Shown here piece after piece: positions 58,288-64,000 of a stretch of 64,000 nt of DNA. The stretch comes from Podocnemis expansa (lineage: Eukaryota; Chordata; Testudines; Podocnemididae): the NCBI GenBank assembly GCA_007922195.1, contig ML682067.1, positions 9,918,112-9,982,111 on the forward strand. Reading direction: 5' to 3'. The notes under the pieces are model-generated. The model searched no databases. It saw only the letters and a list, made by a program, of their open reading frames with translations, and had not been told where the DNA came from. The translations under genes and the position numbers were made by a program. Every line of letters begins with the position of its first letter. Within the stretch, counting starts at the first letter, position 1.

Positions 58288-60200
58288 ATGACAGGAGTCT
58301 TGGATGCAACTAGAGTTACAAACCTCAAAGTAAATAAGAACAAATATGTCTTAGGAGTTAAAGAACTGACTTTTATAGGGGACGCTATTACCCCCAAAGG
58401 TGTAAAACCTGATAAGAGGAAGATATCAGACATTGACATGATGCTGCATCCACAGTTAAAGAAAGACTCAAAGTCCTTGGGAATGATTAATTATCTTGGA
58501 AGATTCATACTGAATGTTTCTGCCAAAGAAGCAGCATTGAGACAACTCCTAGAGGACAAAAATGAATGATGTTGGGATACTGAACAGGAGGACTCACGGG
58601 AAAGTTTAAAACAGCATCTGATATGAGAACCAGTATTGAAGTTCTATGCAAAAGAAAGGCTTATTAAGATTTCAGTGGATATGTGATAGTCTTGGTTTGG
58701 TACAGTGATTTCATAAAAACATGAGGATTGCTGGCAACCAGTGGCATATCCATCTAAGTCACTGACTGACACAGAAATTAGATATGCATAGATTGAGAAT
58801 GAGTTTTTAGGAATCTTGTTTGTGAGAGATACAATCAATATATTTATGGACATAGAGTGGAAGTTGAAATGAATCACAAGCCCTATTGCATTATTTAGCA
58901 AACTGCTAAATGACTGTACCCTAAGGACTCAAAGAATGATGATAAAAATACAAAAGAATAATTTGCTGGTGACCTGCAAGCCTAGTAAATTGATGTTCAA
59001 AGCAGATGTTCTTTCCAGAGCAATGGGGGCCATCGCACCCGAGAAGACAGTAGAGACAGAGGTACAGACCCACATAATTATGGTTGTGAGGTACATTCCC
59101 ACAGCTAACAAGAGACAGAGACAAATAAGAGAGGAAATGGAGAAAGATGAATCATTGGGAATTCTTAAAGAAGTGATAATTGAAGAGTGGCCTGAAGAAA
59201 TAAGCAATTGCTGTCTGTCTAGGAGAGACCATTGCAGACATAAACTGACTATGATAGGTAGGGTGATTTTCAAAGATAGTAAGGTCGTAATTCCCCTGAG
59301 CCTCTGAAAAGAGAGATTCCAAGGAAGATCTATGGCGGTCACTTAGGAATTGAGAAGTTTAAAGAATGAGCGTGAGAGTTGCTATTTTGGCCATGGATCA
59401 ATCATGGCATCACCAAGGTGGTAAGGAACTGCTTTTTGGGTTTGAAATACAAGCAATACCAACAAGGAGAGCCACTGAAACCTCATGCTGTTTCACAAAG
59501 GCCTTGTGAAAAGGTAGGCGCTGGGAATCAAAGGATTACTTAGAAGTCACCGATTATTAGTCTATATTCAGAAATTTGTGCACTACATGGTACTAATAGT
59601 AAGTCAATGATTACTGGCACGAAGGGAATTTTTTCCAGATATGGAATTCAACATGCAATCTTCAGCGAAAAGTTTTCCAGTGCAGAGTTTAGGCAGTTTG
59701 CTTCAGCTTTCATCATGAAATCTCCAGTCCAAATTACCCCCAATCAAATGGACTGGTGGAAAGATCTATACAGCTGGTAAAGACCCTGATGAAAAAGACT
59801 TTTGACAGTGACGCCTATAGATATAGAACATGGCTGGTCTACCGAAGTGCATGCCCACAGAATGGCTTTTCTTCAGCTCAGCTGTTAATGGGAAGAAGGA
59901 TCAGGTCTAATTTACCTATTACTGATAACTTTCTGTGATCTCAGAAAAATGCTACCATTTGGAAAATGAAAAAAAAATAAGTGGAAGCAGAAATATTTGG
60001 ACAGATGGGCCTGTGGTCTCCCATTCCTGTGTCTCAGGAATCAGATCTCTACTACTTGGGGCCAAAAGGATACCGTTAAAGAACAGCTGCCTCCACAGTC
60101 TTATGTGGTTCTAACAGACCAAAGGGACACATTTTGTCATAATCAACAGGATCTCTGAGTTATCTCGAGGAGTTACAACACCATGAAAGTTGAGATAGAT
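58288..60200 (+). pseudogene. Decayed Ty3/Gypsy LTR-retrotransposon pol remnant (RT end, RNase H, integrase)
   Basis: Translated pieces appear in the correct order of a Gypsy polyprotein. At 58288-58569 the end of the reverse transcriptase reads TFIGDAITPKGVKPDKRK and LGMINYLGRFILNVSAK. At 58936-59034 the end of RNase H reads NNLLVTCKPSKLMFKADVLS. From about 59330 an integrase zinc-finger-like GGHLGIEK is seen in broken frames, and at 59756-59938 a C-terminal integrase part reads ERSIQLVKTLMKK and NGFSSAQLLMGRRIRSNLP. Many stops and frameshifts separate the pieces, gag and protease are absent, and no LTR is visible on either side, so it is an old fossil. Confidence 0.85.
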
Positions 60201-60308
60201 TCCTCTGACTGATCTGATATATCATCAACACATGGTGGGGAAACTGTCAGAGAATTAAAGAATGACTCAGACTCAAATGAAAGACTGGTTCTGTGAAGGT
60301 GTAGAGAT

Positions 60309-60816
60309 ATTTGTTAGTCTTTAAGGGTATGTCTAGACTTACACTTTAGGTCGAATTAAGGAGGTTTAATTCGAACTAAATTAGTGCATGTCCCCACTTA
60401 CTTTCATTAGTTCGAACTAAGGAAAGCCTAGTTCGAATCTGTAAAAACCTCCCTTAAGTTCAAATTGATGGTTAATTTGAACTCATTAGTTCAAATTAAC
60501 CCAATGTAGCTGTGTTAATTCGAACTAACAGCTAGTTCCAAATAATCACAGCTTGATTTTTCCCTATGCAGTAGCACCCCCTACCTGATTCAAACTTGCA
60601 GGTCCTGTGCATGGACATGCTAGTTTGAATTAGGGTTTCTAGTGTGGCTGTGTTAATTTGAATTAACTTAATTCAAACTAATAATTATTAGTTAAAACTA
60701 ATTAGTCTGAATTCAGTTAATTTGAACTAACCTTCTAAGTGTAGACATAGCCTAAAATTGCTGCAGGACTCCTTGTTTGTTTTGTTGAACTAGATTAATA
60801 AGGCTACGCCATTTGA
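60309..60816 (+). mobile_element. Short retroelement (Penelope-like candidate), sense 3' part, split by a MITE
   Basis: The copy begins inside the body (TTTGTTAGTCTTTAA, ending 60324) and resumes at 60756 with AATTGCTGCAGGACTCC, TTGTTTGTTTTGTTGAACTA, to the 3' end GGCTACGCCATTTGA. Removing the insertion at 60325-60752 and one TAA copy restores the family sequence GTCTTTAAAATTGC closely matching GTCTTTAAAAGTGC of other copies. There is no inverted arm. Confidence 0.85.
60325..60752. mobile_element. PIF/Harbinger-like MITE with AGTTCGAATTAA units, nested
   Basis: The ends are GGGTATGTCTAGACTT and AAGTGTAGACATAGCC. It is flanked by TAA on both sides (60322-60324 and 60753-60755), and the empty site is known because it landed in a repeat. 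The interior is an imperfect palindrome of TTCGAATTAA/TTCGAACTAA words. This is the clearest proof of the 3-bp TAA duplication for the family. Confidence 0.9.
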
Positions 60817-60934
60817 AACAGGTAAAAGATTATGATTTAGAGATGTTCCCTTGCATGGGACAGTGTTGTGTGAATTGGGAGATGTGCCCTACATCAGATC
60901 TAAGATGGCCTCTCCCAGCTGCACACCTGGGAGT

Positions 60935-61458
60935 CAGTGTTCCCCCTAAGCTGCATATGCCGCTGAACAACGTACATTATTAGCAATCCCCCACCCCCCA
61001 CCCCACTGGCTCGGTACCCTCCTCCCACCCTAACCTGGCCCTCTCCTCTCCTGGTCACCCCCCCAGCCAGCCTGATCCCACCCCTCACACTTCTCCAGCC
61101 AGCCCAAATCCATCTTCCCTCCAGCCCTCTGCCCCCTTTCTTGGCTGGCTGCCCCTGCCTTGTCCCCAGTCACCCCCCCCAGCCCCCTTAGCTGGCTGCT
61201 GGAGAGGCACAGCCTAGCCACCAGCTGCTCCTCTGGTCGAAGAAGGTCTCAGTGAGCATGCGCAGCTCAGTGAGACCTTACTTGGAGCGGGAGTTCTAAA
61301 AACTGGCTTGGAGGAAGCATTCAGAGGGCTGGAAGACTCCGTCTTGTGACTGGGTAGGGACCGTGGCTGCCAGCTGTGTGCAGTAGGCAGTGTTCCTTGT
61401 GCAGGGCAGTGGCAGGGGCTGTGCGCCCATGCTGCCATGCAGCTTACAGGGAACATTT
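60935..61458. mobile_element. hAT-type MITE (CAGTGTTCCCCCTAAG termini)
   Basis: The left end CAGTGTTCCCCCTAAGCTGC and right end GCAGCTTACAGGGAACATTT are inverted repeats. The flanks CTGGGAGT (60927-60934 and 61459-61466) are an exact 8-bp duplication. The interior is C-rich, with CAGCCAGCC and CTGGCTGC words in both directions. It is a longer relative of the element at 29531. Open frames in it are compositional. Confidence 0.9.
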
Positions 61459-61466
61459 CTGGGAGT

Positions 61467-64000
61467 CACTCCTGCCTGTGTTGTTAAAGTCCTGTTCCTT
61501 ACCCATTCAGTAGTTTATTCTGTAATGAACCCTCAAAACTGTTACAGTGACCCCTAGCAGCTGGGGGGAGTGGGGAGATGTAGTGAGGAGCAATGTCAGA
61601 GGTCCTTGCATCCACGACACTTTCCTCACCTGGGCTGTATTGTGAGGATCAGGAGCTGCTGCTGACTGCCCTCCACTTAACAGCCCAGGTGGGGAAAGTG
61701 ACCTGGAGGCAGGGAGCCTGGGGCTCCTCATCCCTCCCAGCTCTCTAGGGATGCACACAGGAGCAGCCTTGGAGAGGGAGGGAGCAGCAATACTAGATGC
61801 TCTGTGCATACAGGCCAGTTTCCCCAGTTGAGTGTAGGAAAGAGAGTGCAAGAATTGGGGTGAGGAGGCCAACAGTTGCAGGGTTTAGGGGCAAAGGGTG
61901 AGTGGGGAGCACAGCCCACAGAGATGGGGGGGCACACTCAGAGGTTTGATGTGTGAATAGGGTAAGCAATACAGATTTTGAGAATTCTGTTCCACAGTTT
62001 GCTCTACTTGATCCTGGGTCTGGAGCTGCAGGAGCCCAGGCAGGGGGAAAACTTCTGGTTGCTGGTAGCATGTGCAGGAAACTCCTGTAGGGTATCTCTG
62101 TGAAAATATAAAGTGTTTGTGCTGCACTGTCTCCCTAGGGTTGCTACCTGGCCAGATTTTCCAAAGGATTATCTTTTTTTGAGATAGCTGTCCTGGTATA
62201 TCTGAAAGGGTCTTAGCACACTGTCACTTCTGCTCAGCATCATCTGTGTCCTGGCTTTTTGTGCCTCAGAGGTGGCAGCCCTGTTTCTGCTCTGCCAGGG
62301 TCCTTTAGTGGCAGCAAGTGATAGTGCACTTGGCAACTGGCCTGATTAGCCCCTAATGACCACTCATCACAGATGCTGCCTTCCTCAGTATCCTGTAATA
62401 ACAACCTGAGCTTGATTCTGATCTCATTTATTTCCATGAAAGACTAACTCTCCCCCAGCCAATGGAATCATGAGTGTAAAACCCACATAGGAGAGATCAG
62501 TATGAAATGAAATCCACTGTTAGATAATTTTTTATTTCACTTCGAAAATCCTGGTCAGAGCATTTAAATAGCAAGTTAAAGATGATATAACTTTTTGACG
62601 TAGCTCCCAGGCACTTCTGGCTTTTCAGGAATGGCAGCATGAGTGGAGGGAACCGAGGATTACCTGGCACACAAAAAGAACTAATTGAGACATTGAAAAT
62701 GACTCCCACCTGGAAGCTTCAAAGTGAACTGTTAATGTAAATTAATCATTCAAAATCATGCTGATTTAAATACACGGAACTTGGGGATCACATCAAAGTA
62801 ACTGAGAAGGAAGAAAATAGATTTCTTCTTCACTGTGCCCAACACTTGTTGCTGTGGTTGGGGTTTTGTTTGTTTTTTAAATTAGCCTATGTTGGTTTGA
62901 AAGATACTTTTATTCTTATTCATAGTAATTCCTTTTTCTGGCTGTTAGCTTTGGGCTGTGCTGCTTAATAAAAGAATGACACTCTTGAAATCTTCTAAAA
63001 GGTGAGACAATGTATATCTTCCTTTGTCGTAAGATCAAAGAAGTAGAAATATCTCCTAGTGTAGCTGATACATTCATGGTATATACTTCACAGGTAAGAT
63101 GTTCTTTCACACTATGCCTTTGCTGGTTTCATTTTTGGTGATTTAACCCTTACAATGTTTTTTTTTTTTGCCTTTGGATTTCTGATCCATGATACCTGTA
63201 TCAAGTTACAAACGTATTGATTGATAAGAATTTTGCAGACAGAATGTTGGTAAATGGATGGATTACAATGAAGAAAATCTTTTTGCCTTAATTAATGTGT
63301 GTTCCTGTTGTACTCTCTCTTTAATGGCATCATAGAGAATGGGATCATTCCTAACTGACAAGAGTATATGTATCACATTCATTTGGGTGTTGGTATAGTT
63401 AAGTACATGGCAATATTAAACTGCAGTTTAGAATGATTTTTGTCCATAGTACAGTGTTAATTTGCTGTATTAGTTTACAGCTGTCCCCATATTTTTGATG
63501 ACCAACTTTCATACTTGGTTTGGGGTCTTGATGCCAACACCATCCAGAAGTAAGGCACAGTTTGGCTGTTGTAATTTCCTTTTTAGATCTGTTACGGAGG
63601 TGAAAGAAATGAAATAAATGAGCACTGTAAATGATTATAATAATGGTACACTTATCCATCATTACCAGTTCATACTGTCATGAACACATAAAATAGAATC
63701 CTGCATTGTAAGGGCTACATTTAACAGGCATCCATCTCCAATACCCTCCCTTAATACTTGCTCTGAGCATAGATTGCCTTAATATACAAGAAGCTGTTTG
63801 GATATCTATTACACAAAATATTTCAGTGAGTTTTCCTCCTCCTCCTGTTTTCACAGTTTAATGCTTTATCTTGGTTTATTTAATTGTCCAGATGACAAAA
63901 TCTAGTTGTGATCAGTAAATATGGTATTGTTAGTAAGAGATGATTTAAATGGCAATTGATGGACTAGCCTTTTTTGCTGGCCAGTAAACAGTTAATTGTG
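61467..64000. other. Intergenic to window end, no gene seen
   Basis: 61500-62100 is moderately GC-rich and of unclear origin, with antisense frames of 70-120 codons that show no domain. 62400-64000 is ordinary AT-rich sequence. If mammalian gene order holds, this side leads towards NELL2, but none of its exons is recognisable. Confidence 0.55.

Noticed and set aside
61500..62130. Cluster of antisense frames of 70-120 codons near the right end
   Set aside because: No domain, no conserved splice signals and no similarity to the first exons of NELL2 that I could recognise.

Overview
This is eukaryotic, vertebrate DNA with no prokaryotic features. The repeat content (CR1 LINE 3' ends closing on an ATTCTATG-type octamer, TIR/8-bp-TSD hAT MITEs, a PIF/Harbinger-like MITE family, and an abundant short retroelement containing GTGGCACTTTTAAAGACTAA) together with an intact DBX2 homeobox gene points to a sauropsid, most likely a turtle. 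The species cannot be fixed from the sequence alone.

One real protein-coding gene is present: DBX2, on the + strand, in four coding exons (28795-28996, 46645-46740, 51828-52015, 54416-54745). Splice phases agree at every junction (phase 1, 1, 0), giving a 271-residue homeodomain protein with an eh1-like motif near the N-terminus. Exon 1 sits in a CpG island (about 28540-29130). Intron 1 is 17.6 kb, intron 2 is 5.1 kb and intron 3 is 2.4 kb. No neighbouring gene (NELL2 and ANO6 flank DBX2 in mammals) was recognised.

The rest is intergenic or intronic DNA filled with transposons. From left to right: a GC-rich block with an LTR-like left edge (1-780); paired Harbinger-like MITEs (3344-3748, 7058-7715, 7772-8328); a CR1 carrying a nested hAT (14467-15645); a cluster of GC-rich hAT MITEs (20690-25056); the DBX2 promoter; intron 1 with more hATs (33253-38068) and two CR1s (36046, 39440); and, downstream of DBX2, a decayed Ty3/Gypsy pol remnant (58288-60200), then a retroelement split by a Harbinger-like insertion (60309-60816), then a further hAT (60935-61458).

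The most interesting signal is a short retroelement present in eleven places. At first sight it is a SINE. On the strand that reads into its 3' end it contains CTGAYGA, a 6-bp stem, then GAAA and AGCTC, flanked by GCAT/ATGC. This is the core layout of a hammerhead ribozyme with a minimal palindromic stem III, as described for Penelope-like elements. Eight of the eleven copies carry an inverted arm that stops at the same A-rich position, and six of these are flanked by clear 10-12 bp target duplications, so the inverted structure was inserted as one unit. I propose a non-autonomous Penelope-like family; all of this was read by eye and needs covariation and cleavage tests.
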